Shown here: piece after piece, positions 20,782 to 34,185 of the stretch
How the letters are laid out: every line of letters begins with the position of its first letter
How positions within the stretch are numbered: the first letter of the stretch is position 1
Source of the DNA: Sarcocystis neurona
Taxonomy: Eukaryota > Apicomplexa > Conoidasida > Eucoccidiorida > Sarcocystidae
Direction: 5' to 3'
Length of the DNA: 64,000 nt
Assembly: GCA_000727475.1 (NCBI GenBank)
Contig: KL647298.1
Coordinates: 1,177,232-1,241,231 of the forward strand
Made by a program: the position numbers and the translations under genes
The notes under the pieces: generated by a model
Seen by the model: only the letters and a program-made list of their open reading frames with translations
Database searches by the model: none
What the model was told of the DNA's origin: nothing

Positions 20782-23700
20782 CACAAACCCACCAACAGCA
20801 GTCCCTGTACGGATACACAACGCCTGCAGTAGGTGTAGCGGTTCAGGTGCAACCCTCAGCAGTCGATGGTGGTTGCCGTACAGGGTTGACAACAGAGCCG
20901 GATTTAACGGGTCACTGTTCTCACCGTATGCTACCTGTAGTTTCACACGTGTCCCGGCGGAGATACAGTATTTCCCCCACGGTACGAAGCACTCAACACT
21001 AGCATAGTCATTTCGAAAACGACAGGGCCCTCTGCGCCTTCTCACTGCAGTACAGTGTTTTTGAAGTGCAGCATTTGAATGCAACGCACCTGAGAGTATA
21101 TGTGACGCGTGAGGGTGAGAGGTGTTTAAAGCTGATTAAGCGTTACGCGAATGAAAACGAGATCCGTTTGCCAAGGAAACACGGGGTGAGATGGCACGAA
21201 TACGATTGTTATGCATTCAAGAGAAGCGCGCCCCCATAAGCAGCTTCCCAATATGAGAACTATTGCAGAGTTTCAACGAGTGGTTTCACCACTCTTAAAT
21301 CGCACCGCACGCGCAAATAGGCACGCGGTGCTTAAGAGAGATACAGTCTGCAGTTTATGCTTGCACACCGTCGCAGGCCAGGACAAGTATGACGAGAGAA
21401 TCGTTACCACGTTTGTGAATCAGTCAAGATAATCACTGTGCACCTAAGACAGGATACGATTCAATAGTCTCCAGAGAACGTACTACGGCGCCGGCCTTGG
21501 TTTACAGACAACTAACGCAGGAAGGGTGAAGGAACTATGCTCGACTCCGTAAATTGCCAAATTTGAATGCAGAACTCTTCGAAAATTGTAATGACAGTTC
21601 CCCAGCACATTGCGGGCCTTTTACAAGATAAACGCTGATTCGCGGCGTACATGTGCGCTCGTTGGGTTGTAACTTTGCTGCAAAGCGGTGACTCCATACA
21701 CCCCTACCGACAGCGGTTTCCACAGTCGTCTAAGTCTAACCTCGAATGTACAGAGTATCTCCAGGTGAAGGCTCTCTCCGGAGAAATAGCGTCAATAACG
21801 CACGAACGGGTGACAGCTGGAAGCTCCGTTACTTTCGCAAACAGCTATGCAAAGCAGAAGCCTAAGCACGATCATTTGCGTGTGTGCATAGGGCAGATAA
21901 TTGAAGGTCATCGTTCATACATACGTGAATGTATATAGTGTATATTCGTGCGCAAGTAAGCGAGTATGATACATCCTACTCTGAAGGAGAGCCGCTTCAT
22001 GTAGCGTTCAGCTCTCTGACGTGTAAGCCACTATCTGACGATAGCGGAGTCGGTAACAGCTCGGAAGCAACCCCCCTCTCCGAAGATCACGCCTCGCAGG
22101 TTTTCTTGGGACACAATGGCTGTGTACCTATCTACTTGTGAACAGACGAAGAAAGTCACGCTCCCTCATTCAGAGGGAAGCAATCCGGGTCCATTAAAAA
22201 GAATTCAGGACGGGCGGCTTCTGACCTGGAAAAGGTTTATCGAAACAGATCGTCACATGGAAACTCCACCACAACGTCTGAAGTGCAGAGGCGTGTTGAG
22301 GGGCATTTACTAGAAGGGTTTGAACACGACCCACCAGTTCCGACTATTTGTTCGCGCTGGCAGACAAACATGACGGGTGCTTTCCCGGAGGTGAACTTCG
22401 TGTCACTCACACTCATCGGGCACGTAAAATTTCGCGTGTTCAACTAGTGGTGCGGATACCTGTGTGGCACACGTGTTGTATGTACGCGTGTGTGTCGTGC
22501 GCCCCGCATAAATTTGGTGCTGCATATGTGTTCGTCTCTCTACATATAAACATGTGAGCATTTGGAAGTGTGTGTGTACTTGGGCGTGCGTGTCCTTGAC
22601 AGAAAACCGACCTTCGTACAAAGGTGCAGCTGCAGCAGTCTTCTCCGAAACAGAACGAAATTCGTGCGGAAGAGACTTTTCACTTTTTTAACACAGCATA
22701 TTACACCTTGATCCAAGTATTCCTAATACACGTCCCCTAAGAGGTGTAAGTCCGTTTTCACCAAATTTCCCTGCTTCCGCACGCTGCGGCTTCACACCAG
22801 GAGGCTACTTTGAGTTTCTGCAAGCGACATTTTCTAATGGCTGAACTCGGATGTAGTAGTGCGCCTAAAGAGCTTGAAGCCCAGTAGCCTCCGGCGTGTC
22901 TGTCCTGCGCGCGCTCGTACTGCGTTTACACCCTATCACTGCTTACCCTGTTATGACGTGGGACGTAGAAGATTTTCTCCCACTCTGCCCTCTCACACTA
23001 GGAGGGATTCTCTGCGTTTAGCAGTTGCACTACCGCTTCACGGCAACGCAGGACGCAGGTGCACAGATTCGCAAAACAATATAGCAAGTGTCACGTAGTA
23101 GCGTAACTCCGTGGCGTCAGCTTTGACGCAACCTTGATCATCACCGCACGGTGAGTTGGCTGCGTCATAACTTTGGCCATCGCAATAAGAGGCTTGGCGA
23201 CCCGTAGCGTGACGTGCGACATCACGTCACATCGGCGACTACATTTACCTTACTATCGGTGTAGCCGGAGGGTTGGCTGTACGTCGAATAATTGTATATT
23301 CAGTGAGCGTAGGGGTACGCGAGTGTCTTTTCAGCAGCCGAATTGGAATACATCATCTCAGATCTCACATAGATGGATGAAACGCATTCTATAGCCGACG
23401 TTATGACAAACATGTGTAGGGTTCGTTGGTAGAGCATTTAGTGTCGGTGCACTGCATTGGTGGAAGTCCTCTCAATTCTTCTGCAAAATTAAATTTACTG
23501 CGCCGGCACCTGCCCTAGGCATGCGCCACGCCGGCTCGCTGTGTCGAGGAAAGAAGGACAAGAATGCACTAGGACAAAAAATTTGGAGGAAATGCTTAGA
23601 TTTTCTCAGGCTTCAGCTCCGAAGAAGACACATGACGCTCCTGGTAGACAGGTGGTGCCCAAAAGATTTGTAGACGTAGCCCATCTACCGTAGCATTTGA

Positions 23701-24906
23701 CGTCTGCATGCCGCGCTCCTTCATTCACCTACACAGCCTCTGCACATTTGCACACCCGTCTCCTAGTCTCGTCAGGTGTATACATAAGTCCAGATATGTA
23801 CACCCCCCCTTGGACATGCACGACAAACACGACGCGTGTGTATATAGATGTATACTATACTAACCCGCATAATCAAGAACGTGCGCTGTTTTTTCGAAGA
23901 AGAAGGACGTCGTAGACTTTCTTTCAAAAAGACAACTACAGAAAAGAGTAGTTCGGTCCACCTGACAATTCACCGACTTGAGTGGCCTCAAGCGATTGAG
24001 GCTGCAGCTTTACTGCAGCAGTTACGTGTACACGATGGCGTGGGGCATCAGTCTGCATATATGGACGGAGGTAGTTGTGGATACACTTCATTCGGGCATA
24101 TATGTGTACACGTATGTAATTCGAATGTATAAATGGTGCACAAATGTGTAACGTGCACGTGAGTATCAGACACTTATTTACAGACAAGTGTGTTTGGTTT
24201 TTGCATATGTGTATTTGACAGCACAGCAACAGTCTGAGGATGCTCCCGTACGTACGTTCAGCACTGTGTTCTTGTACAAGCACGGTGATCGACTCATCCA
24301 CATTCATCCCAAAATGTGTATACGTATAGACGTAGATGTACATATCTACTTGGTTTTGATTAGAGCGTGAAAGTGCACCCAAACACACACGCAAATATGA
24401 AACTGTGTAAGCAGGAGATGTGCAAACGCGTATATGTGGGCCATACCACGAGCGAAGCAGGGAAGACTTTTCTGCCCACTGAACAAGCTATGCAAGTATG
24501 CACGTGCTTGATGCACAAACCTAGCGGGCACGTGTACACGCTTTTGAGGACATATTACAAATACATGTGTAGGCACATATACATATGTATATATTAATAT
24601 TCACAACTCAGTAGGAGAATCGTGTCCAGCTCTCTCGGTGCACCGCACAACAAGTGACACGCTTCTCGCCTGAGAAATCGTTCAGCAACTCGCACTTTCC
24701 TCGTTCACTCAGATGTGGACTGGAAGTTACAACAAGATGTTAAAACGGGCAAACTCGGTAGCGTCCGGGCTGGGCTCAGCATAAGGAACGTGACTGTCAA
24801 CACCCAGCTTCGTAAAAAAAAAACTCTTTCGCAGTTCTAGGAAAGAGCGGCAGGCGACGTTGTCGCACTAAGTGTCTTCAGTAATCCTGTGACTCAGCTT
24901 CTTGCC
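20782..24906. other. Intergenic, no supportable gene
   Basis: This lies between the stop of the NAD synthetase (+) and the stop of CFAP298 (-), so the two genes converge. Several open frames of 60-95 codons exist on both strands (for example 21651-21938 +), but none has conserved motifs, splice-consistent partners or a domain I recognise. Microsatellite words appear at 22480-22560 and 24090-24600. Confidence 0.5.
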
Positions 24907-27900
24907 TCAAGGTTTCCACTTTATTTCCCGCCCACCCCCCACTAGCATATTCTTCAAGGCGCGCGGATTGGCCCAAGCACTGTTCAGGTATGAATCGTCG
25001 TCATCTTCTTCGGCCTTCTGCATGTTTTGGAGATCACAAGCGGTACAAAGCAGAACAGAGCGAGGCACACGGAGAAGGGCTGCTCCTTCGTATACGCACG
25101 CACTTAGAATTGATATGCTGACATGCTCGAGTATCCCTTTCCACCTGAAGTACTATCATGGATGCACGAGAAGCAGGATGGGTAGTACCCCTTTCCCAGC
25201 TGTCCCATATATATATATATATATATGTATCCGCGGCAGGAGATATGCATGAGCAGCATAGCACCAGTTGCACGGACACTATCGTATTTGCGTACCTCCG
25301 CTTCCTGCCTCTTCCGGTGGCAGTAGGCAAGCATGGCTTTATGCGTCTCGGCATCAATTCGTGGTTCGCGTATAGGTGCCCCTACGGGGTAACACACACC
25401 AGTGACACAAATCCCCAAGCCGTAGCACGATAATAGCGTGCATGCGTGTGTACAGAGCTTCTCTGAGATTAGCTGCAACGTCGAAGGAGGTTGCTCTCAA
25501 CACACGCTTTCACAAATGAGACGGAAGAGAGGATGTGTGGACTGAAGTACACCTACATCGTCGAGAAACGTTGTCCACCTTTGTGTGGTGCACGTCTGTG
25601 GCGCAGATGCACGCCTCTACAAGTTTACGAATATCGACTACCACTTTTCCCAGCGTACAGCTTTTGGCAATAGTCTCGTAAGCGAGGATCTTTGGAAAGT
25701 GTAGAGAGTTAATCACTCGAGGTGTACGAGGGAGTGCAAGCAGTAAGTGCGTCGGTTCAAGAAACCTTTGTGCAAACTCGTGCACGCATGCAGCAGGTTT
25801 GCATACATACACTCAATTGTACAGATGAAGTTACGTGATCATGTAGGAACCTAAATGACAACAATCTCGGCGGCATTGCCATTATGGAAGGCGATTAACT
25901 TTGTTTCTCCATTTTCCTTTACGTATGTAGGCCGTAGTGTCATCCGCACAAATCTCCGGAAATCCCTCGCGTACAAACTCCGATGATTAACAGCTGTAAT
26001 TTTTGTTAGGAAGGGACTGACTCACCAGCTCCTTTGGGTTGCAAACGTGCAATAATTTTGGTTTTCTCGTTCTTCCCAACATAAGAGTGGAGAACCTCAC
26101 CGCAGGAAAGCTCCTTGCCGGCCCACCACAAAGACGTCTGCTGCGGCTTTAGCATCTGTGCGAGTAATGCGAGAAGTCTCACAGCGACCCCAGAAAACGG
26201 GAGAGAACCTTTTATTTCCAGACGCAGAGATCAGAAGCCATGTTTTTAGACCCGGTTGGACTCTGCAAGTGCTCAATCTTTGGAGGCTCGGCTTATACAT
26301 GTACACCACGGGCGGAATCTGGGTGTGCGTGAGTATGCGCAGGTGTGTCACATCATCAGGATGGTGAATTCCTACCAGCTGCGGATGTAATGTACTTCAC
26401 AAGATGACACGGAGGTGTCAAATCATCATGACAAATAACGATACATGCTGGCGCGGCACACACCCAGTAGCAGTAGATGCACCCCGCGTACCCTAGTACT
26501 CTATTTCTTCCCCCGTAGTTCAAGGAGGCTTGCCAAAGCTGAGACTTACGCTGCGTAGACGACGCCACAGGAAAACCGCGTGGAGTGCTCCTTCGCCAGC
26601 CACCAAGCCTCATAGATTATGCTTACGCGATGTGTTGTATTCTCTAACCTACACATGGGCTATGCATGTGCCTGATTGTGCTTGTATGGGCGTGCAGGTG
26701 TGCCATAGAAACGAGGTATAAAATGTACGTGTACGTATATATCTATATACATATAGATATATATACATATAGACACATGAAAAAGTTCTCTGGGCGCACC
26801 GCAAATGCGCGGTTTTGGTCCAGCGAACTCTGTCATATGTGGACGATTAAAAGTGAGGCCCTCACGTCGGTCACAATAGCAGACTCGTCCTTTTGTTGCT
26901 CTTCTTCTTCGAGTATTACTCGGGCTGGGTCCCATTCCGGGAGTTTGTAATACGCGGGGTAAGCAATCATCACAGCTCCACGGAGATTTTCAAAAGCCGC
27001 CTTGACTTGTCGAAGCGTTAGCGTTTGATTCATGAGAACCTGAAGGTTAGCGTTGAGTCGAAAACTATACGCCGAAATTGATACGTGCCCGATGCTTCTA
27101 GGAAGTTCCCCGTAACTCTGTGACGGCACACGTCTGTGTGTGTGTGTGTGTATGTGTGTCGTGACACTCACTCGTGGCGTGAACGTGGACACCAGACGTG
27201 AACACTTGTCGCAGGCTCACAAACTCTGGAAGTAAAACTCGAGTACGGTGTTCTTGTAATCTCTACCAACACACTCATCTCGATGTCGCTCAAGAGAGGT
27301 GTTATGATACACTTTATTGTTAGATTGTTTAATTACACGTGTGCCGCTCCGTTGACAGAGGCTGGGAGGAAGGCGCCCTTCGTGTAGGTGCGCAGCTCTG
27401 TGTGTGTAACAATATGTTCGGCAGGCTCCACACAGGGCCAGTGGAATCATGCCGACAGCTACTACATTGTCAGTTTTGCGCTCATTATTATTTGAACATT
27501 ATCGTTTTTGCCAGTTTATCCGTGCTTTTGTCAGTTTCATCTGCTGTTCTGTAATCTCAAGGAAGCTATACAGATGTACTGCTGCTACACGACTCCTCAG
27601 AAGGAAGACATTTTGGGACCTACAGTTTCCATCACTTTTCTCGTGACCACATCAAAAAAAGTACAACACACTCCTTATAGCGGGTGCAGCATCATTTGCA
27701 GTGGTGTGAGACGCGGGACCGTTCATCCCTGCGAGCACAGGTGACAAATACGACCCAGTGTAAGTGTTATAATTATTCTGCAACACTCGCAGCATATGTG
27801 CAGGCGTTACACTATTTTGAAGAGAGCGTACATCACGTTGCTTGCGCCACGTAAATTCTTACATAAATAGACATTCCACAATTTTACTTGGAGCCCGGGC

Positions 27901-29763
27901 GTACTCGTCTGTCGTCTGAAGGACGACACGCCAAGCTCTGTGTAGGTCCAACTGTCAAACAACAAAATTCGCTTGAAGCACACCGGCATCCTGGGGCGTG
28001 AAATCACCAACCTTTTTATGAGAAACAGCCTCAGCAGAAGAGTCTGCTGTTTCTTCCAAAACTTTTGCCGCCTGAGGAGGCGGAGCAACGCCATTTCTGT
28101 ACGCCGTGGGGTCAGGATTTGTTGGCTCTCCCTCCGCGTAAACATCTAGATCCGACAGCTTCGCAACCTGCCCAGAGGAGTGCACGCACGGTACTTGTTA
28201 TGGATAGGGTGTCCACGTCCGTGGAATCAGGACATGTGAAAATCGCACTGGTACATCTACGGCAAAACCGCCTCTGTAGCGACGTAGGATACAGTTCTGC
28301 GCAAGTAAGACTTTTGTAAAGTACAGAAGTTGTTTCCAGGATGATTTTCCAATACTTAGTAAACACATTCTGAACGTACGTTTACCAGGGTTCACTGACA
28401 ACAAATACGCCGGTTCTGTCTTTCCAGCAGTACGTGATACGCTCATCGTACAGAGATATCAGCTATGCGGTTCACGGCAACTGCAGGGCGTACGTATGTA
28501 TCCACCTGTCGACGACACGACCATACGACGGGAAACCACGTACACGTGGATAGTGGATACTTTTTAGAAACTCGCGACATTCCCCACAGTGTTTATCTGT
28601 ATACATATATGTATATATGGTGCCGATGCCTGTTTGGCCGAAGACAGTTTTCAGTTTGTGGGCGTGTGTAAGAGTCAACACTCAGCACACTAGACAAACA
28701 ATGTTAGCCTTATTCCGTCCTCGTTGATAGTTGTGAACGCGAATGCACAAACAAGCAAGGCCCACGTGAATTAAAAACAAGCTCTGAAAAAGAGACCCTA
28801 CCGACCTGCCGTCACCTCAGGTCGGTGACCTGGTGTGATGTACCACCAAGTCTCCTTTGTGATGTTACCCCTGCTGCGGTCAAGCTCTTTTCGCGCTCAG
28901 TGCTTGTCTACACCGGACACCAGTGCTGCGTCGAGCTGTGCTGAAGTCGGTTTCGGTCAAACGTATGGCTGTTGTTGGGAATGCAGTGAACAGGATTTTT
29001 TTTGCCACATCGTGCTTGCAAGGAGTTGATTCTTCGACGTTTCCTCTTGTATTTTCAACTGCTGGTGGTGACGTATTTTGCTAGCGCCCGCTTCGGGGGA
29101 ACTCCAGCCGGGCTATTTTTTGCCAAGCTGGTTCTGCGTCTCGGCCGCTGTTCAGGTCAGTGTGCTGTTGCAGTAGACACCCGCACATACGTGTACAGGG
29201 ACAACGATATATACGTGGCTCTTTTCAAGTACCCTGGTGACTGAAGAACGTGAATTCACGTATGTCCGAAGAAAATGCAGACTACCAGATAGGTTCCTTT
29301 TGTCCTTCTATAGGTCTCGTGCTGCCGCGAACAGCCGCCACAGGTCTTCTGCGACCACCTGCCTCTACCGAAAAGTGCTTTCGGGTGAGCGAGGCAATAT
29401 TTTATCACTTTATTATTCCTGTTTTCTAAGTCGGGGACACTGCAGTAGCTACCCTCTTCACTCCACAGTAATCTCACTTATTTTCTCTGTCCGATTTGCT
29501 GCAGTGCCCGACATTAGATCACCGCTTTTGTAAGATGTTGAATTAACAGCCAGTACCTCCTCAGTAAGGCCTCTTGTTGCTTCAGGGCGTAGAGGCCCAT
29601 GCGCTGCCAAGCCCCTGCAGGCGTCGCATAACTGCAATGCCTTCAAGCGCATATTGTGTATATGCACAAGTTCATTGCGCAAGTCTTCCACAGAAACGGA
29701 CGTCTGTGTTTCGAAAAGAAATTGATTTCTCTCGTCCGCAGTCTTCACGTGAAGCATCACCAT
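24907..29763 (-). CDS. CFAP298: CFAP298 (C21orf59/Kurly) homologue, complete, six exons
   Basis: CFAP298 is a cytoplasmic factor needed to assemble axonemal dynein arms and to orient motile cilia. Exons in transcript order: 29763-29557, 28167-28012, 27039-26866, 26155-26026, 25381-25296 and 25017-24907. All phases match; the coding length is 864 nt, 287 residues, against about 290 in human. Matches to the family run from end to end: MVMLHVKTADERNQF at the N-terminus, YRNGVAPPPQAAKVLEE, the block LRGAVMIAYP (human LRGAVMIVYP), SLWWAGKEL, SYVGKNEKTKIIARLQ (human DYVGKNEKTKIIAKIQ), GAPIREPRID, then the acidic EEDDDDSYLNSAWANP and the basic end GGGREIKWKP followed by TGA. The ATG at 29763 is chosen because the homology begins there. 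In a coccidian the only flagellated stage is the microgamete, so expression there is expected. The match is very strong despite exons as short as 86 nt. Confidence 0.95.
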
Positions 29764-29879
29764 CGTGTCCACTGCTGTCAGCTGTACAGAGGCGGCGATA
29801 GCAGGTTTCCTTTCTGATGTTGGAGATAAGGGAAGCCGCCGACGTTGTGTAGCGTGAAGGTGGCTGATGACAGAGGTTC

Positions 29880-30370
29880 AAGCTCCCAGAGAGGGAAAGG
29901 GCGAGAAGTATAATGAACTAACGTGACCAGAAACGCTTACGCGCGCATGAGGCAAAACCACATTCAATAAATGGACGCTAATAGAAGTAACGTTGACGCG
30001 CACACGTGTACGGAAGGGGTACCAGCGCGACTGTGCTAAATACCAGGTAGACACGATCGTCCTTGCTGGCCCTCGGTGTACGTCAACGTACAAACGATGA
30101 GGAAGGGTGCCATTTGTTTGACCGTCCGCTCCCACAATTCTACGGATGGACATCCATGTGCGAAGCAAGAGAGCTACTGGGGCACGGTTATGAACTGTGT
30201 GACTCTGGCCATTTGCATGTATAGGCAGAAGTCGAACAGCACCTCCTTGAGCACGAGGTCACAGCGTCCTCGATGAATGGTCTTGCGCACGTGGAATTGT
30301 ACAGGCTTAAGTGACTCCCTTCTAGTCCTACTAGTTACACGAATCCTCAAGTCAGGCAAAGTGTGCACTA
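29880..30370 (-). other. Coding-like segments upstream of CFAP298, unrecognised
   Basis: Two adjoining minus-strand frames look like protein. One contains KPVQFHVRKTIHRGRCDLV then FDFCLYMQMARVTQF and stops at 30174. The other, shifted by one base, starts around RTWMSIRRIVGADGQTNG and continues through LYVDVHRGPARTIVSTW and RVRVNVTSISVHLLNVV. The pattern of alternating hydrophobic residues suggests beta strands. A break in frame at about 30175 separates them, with no obvious intron, so this could be a decayed gene, a sequencing error or chance. I cannot assign a family. Confidence 0.25.
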
Positions 30371-30617
30371 ATTGCGCTACAACATCACACGTCTTCGTTA
30401 TTGTCGTGAAGATCTATTTGCAGTTCAAAGGACGCAGTCACCACCAGGAGGAATGCACCACAAGCCGCACAGGTGTCCACAGCGACGGCGATACGCACAT
30501 GTGCGTGAAACGGAAGAGAGCTCACATGTGGACACGGGCAGTACGTGAAAATTCACACTGCCCTTCACCAGTTCTTCTATAGTGCTGCTCTTGCACGCCT
30601 AAAATGATGGCGCACGT

Positions 30618-30880
30618 TTATTCCGTGTTGATGGACAACGTAAAGAGCGACGAGGAACTAAGGGGATGACACCAAAACGAGACCCTGTCAGAAGGTACCC
30701 GTGATGGCTGGCGGTGCGGATGACCGTGGGACTCGAGACTCATTATTACACCGTAACGTGTGGATGAGCCTGACAACACTAGATCTTCATTCGTGGGACC
30801 AGAATTTCTGTACGACACCAGAAAGTGACAATTGGATTTGATGGTGAATTGGTCGGAGTTGAGCAGTGGCCACGAACAAC
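30618..30880 (-). other. Possible 3' exon, unrecognised
   Basis: A minus-strand frame with SDQFTIKSNCHFLVSYRNS and STRYGVIMSLESHGHPH ends at TAA (30618). It resembles a beta-rich extracellular segment. An equally long frame exists on the + strand (30832-31190), so strand and reality are both uncertain. It could belong to the secreted-protein gene that starts at 36.8 kb, but no connecting exons were found. Confidence 0.2.
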
Positions 30881-31199
30881 GTCCCCTTACAGCAGAAGAC
30901 AACTGTGACTACACGTATGCACCTTTGCACAAAAGTGGGATGATAGAAGCGTACATGCAAGCTGTGCCTTTCATGTGCCAACAAAGCGACCCACTACTGC
31001 TGAAAAAGAGGTCTCCACTCAAAAATTTTCTGTACGGTGCGAAGTATAGATCTGCCTACGCAGGTAGGAAGACATCTGTAAGTCTGCAGCTATGTGTACG
31101 CGTATGCTTATATTCACTATTCACCTATCTAATACATATATACGTACGTGTGTGTAGAGGTACATGTACAACCATGAACTTGATTCGGAAATGTACATA

Positions 31200-33890
31200 A
31201 CCACACCAAAGCATGCACAAGAGAGGACTGTGACACGTGCGCCGGCGAAAGGGGAGTGGATTTGAATTAATATACCTAGGTTGAGTCTACAGTTTCTTTT
31301 CGCAGCTGCCGCGCTGTGCATTAGAGCGCTTCGCTTTTTGTATGGGTATTTCAGAACCACATTGCTTCCCTCGTACCGCAGCGGCTGCTGCTGCGCTCTG
31401 TTGTGCTACGCCGCTGCACGCCCTTGGTGCAGCGGCCGAAATGCGGCGCGGCAAGCGGTACTAGCGCACACCCTTGCGCTGTTCTTCCCACATACACATT
31501 TGAATAGCTGAGCGCCATGTAGAGCGCCAGGAAGAATCCTGCTAGAAGAAGTCATTTATCTCGTACTTTGCGTGTATACGGTCAGGTCTGTACGTTGGGT
31601 GCGCGTGATCGGAAAACGGCAGCTGTTGGTGCCCCAGCCGTGTGCTGCCGGTGCTGTATGCTGTACACGTCGTCACGCCTTGCGCGGCCGTGCGCTCACG
31701 CGCAAGCAACGAGGGGCGGAGAGGACCAAATAAGCAAGAGTACTGGGACGTGTATGCCACTTGGAGCCGGAGCCTCGTTGACTTGTCCAGTGGTCGTAGT
31801 CAATCGAAGGACAGGTACAAGCATGCACGTATATGTATACACACGGGTACGCACGTAGTGCGACTGTAAATTTCACCTGTCGCTCCTGCATTGAGAAGTT
31901 CCGCAGCGGCGACACTGCGGCCACACTAGAGGAAAAGAACTGATAGCGTCAAAGGAATTCTGGGACTCTCAGTTAAGCCTTTCACGCGTGTAAGGGGACG
32001 TATGCTGTGATACACGTACATATGCATGCGTTGGCGATCCACATAGCTTAGGGCCGTTCGTTGCACACTAGATAACAGCACAAGCACACGTTGTAGCCTA
32101 CGTACGGACTGCAGTGCACACACCTGCATGCCGGGAAAGAGTATATAGCTTTAACGTAACCCAACTATCCGTGTATATACATGGGTATGTATAGAAATGT
32201 GTACACATTTATACATGGATATGTACACATTTATATACACACCAGATCACGCGTAGAAACAGGTGTGTCTATGGGTTTTGTCCGCACGCAAGAAAATATG
32301 TAGGCCTCCGTCCCCCTATGTCACCGTTCGAAGAGATTACTATTTTATATACGTGCATAGCGTGCGATACTACGTGTAGCAGGATGCACGGAGCAGAGAG
32401 TACGAAATACAAATGCATAAAAGGAGTTGAAGTTTCACTAGCTGTAAGGTGCGCTCCGTCTTGTAGGTTTTATAGCACCTGCACGAGGTCATACGAGGGA
32501 GTTTTTCCGAATGCGGTTTGACAGGTTTTCAGGAAGAACCTTAGTGTTGAGGCGGACGTAATCTCGTACAACGCGAAAGCGTAACTGAAAACAGTGCCAC
32601 ACAGTACCGTGTAATACTTATGTGTACAAACATCCGGATCCCTGTTATGCATACGTGTGTACATACCTAAAAGTACAGGGACGTTACTGCGTAAACATTG
32701 CGTAACACGGCTCTACACACGCAGGTGGTTCTGTGTGCGCGTGTCTTTCACGAGTGCGCAGCCACAATGTATGCACAACTCGTAGGAGTGCGTGCATTGG
32801 CGAAATTCAATTGTACAGTTCTGCAGACGTATTCAGCCGCACTTCACAGAGTGCGCTGACGCAGATGTGTGAATCTCTCAGTACTTCTACTGTACATACT
32901 CTGGCGAGGTAGCCGTCGATATACGCACCTAATACTTGTTACATTTGTGCAGTGCTGATCAATATACACATCAGCAGAGGCGGTGCACAGTAGACATCTC
33001 AGCTTGAGATATGGTGATCAAAGGAGGTCTATTTTCTGCGTGCACAGTGGCGTACGTCACCCTTGGCAGCAGGCATGCTCATGCATCGGAAATTGTCTCG
33101 AATATTGACGTCTTACGTTGGCTATGTGCATGAAAGTATGGCCTGTAGTGCACATTATACCTGTGTAACGCATTAAACAGTTTTTTGCACGCAAAATACT
33201 TTCGCGTTTAGATTTTGTACGATGTAGATCAGATTTGTACAAACACGCCTATCAGTTCACGAATGCTAGTGCAGGTATTTTGTCTTTATTTTTTTCGACT
33301 ATACAGGCAGCCTACCGCTGTTTCTGGTCGTCGCAGGCTATAGCAGGCTTCTCTTTTATAGCGCTGTGGCAGCGCCATTCGCTCCCGTTATAACATGGAA
33401 ACACAGGCAAAAGGAAATCCTGAATTGGTACGTCTGACAGAGAATATAGGTGACAAGGCACAGAGGGAGGAGATAAGATTCTGCAAATTATTGTGTGTGT
33501 GACAAAATTGCTGAATGGTTGTCCTACAATATAACGAAGGAAAAGTGCTTGCAGTCGGAAGCACCACCAACAACTGTATCAGATTCTTTTGTGGTCGGGC
33601 TTACACAAATTGCTACTTTGACACATTACCTGAGAAGTACATAATTAGGAATTGCAGTATGCTTGGCCGTTCTGTTTAGCGCCTACACTAGAACATCAAG
33701 AACACTGAAGTGGTACTGCCCAGCAGTTGTTGGTCGTTGATGCTGTGGTGTGTCGCTCTACTAGAGCAGTCATCTTCTAGAAGGGTTCTTCGCTGCAAGT
33801 GTAGATAAACACGTATATGTGTACGCACATATATGCGGTCGCTAGTACTGTTGCTTCTGTGGCCCTTCCAAGGGTGACTCTGTTCTTGCC
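31200..33890. other. Intergenic or intronic, nothing recognised
   Basis: I find no conserved domain, tRNA or convincing exon here. A short duplication of a GTGTACACATTTATA-type word is visible at 32196-32240. Confidence 0.45.
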
Positions 33891-33908
33891 AACGTGTCCA
33901 CTAATCTG

Positions 33909-34083
33909 ATGGTAGAGCCACTCTTGCGACTGGTCCAACAGAGGGTTGACGCATACGAGATCACTGCCAAACTAGGAATAAATGCAAATACGGAGAGACG
34001 TCCCGCTGTCTGTGCTGCTCACTTTGCGGCTTATCTGAGAGGTGTTGGCGTGGCCAGTGGTGAAGCTGCAGAGGCGAGTCGAC
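33909..34083 (+). other. Candidate + strand exon, unrecognised
   Basis: The frame beginning ATGGTAGAG encodes a segment with strong protein-like character, including LLRLVQQRVDAYEITAKLG and RRPAVCAAHFAAYLRGVG, and reaches a plausible donor CAC|GTATTT at 34083. It overlaps no minus-strand exon, though the minus-strand gene at 34.2-36.8 kb lies immediately to the right. No partner exon with matching phase was identified. Confidence 0.25.
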
Positions 34084-34185
34084 ACGTATTTAGCGTTGTA
34101 TATATATGCACACTGTAGAATACGATCCTTCTTTCGACGTCGCTGTCGAAATTGCATTACCGCGGTTGCTAGTGTTGAGGTACAC

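Noticed and set aside
20380..21084. 234-codon open frame on the minus strand
   Set aside because: It lies antisense to the last NAD synthetase exon, whose + strand product is clearly homologous ([11 protein letters not shown]). The minus frame has no motif.
29002..29244. Plus-strand open frame with protein-like sequence
   Set aside because: It lies inside CFAP298 intron 1 on the opposite strand. There are no motifs and no partner exon.
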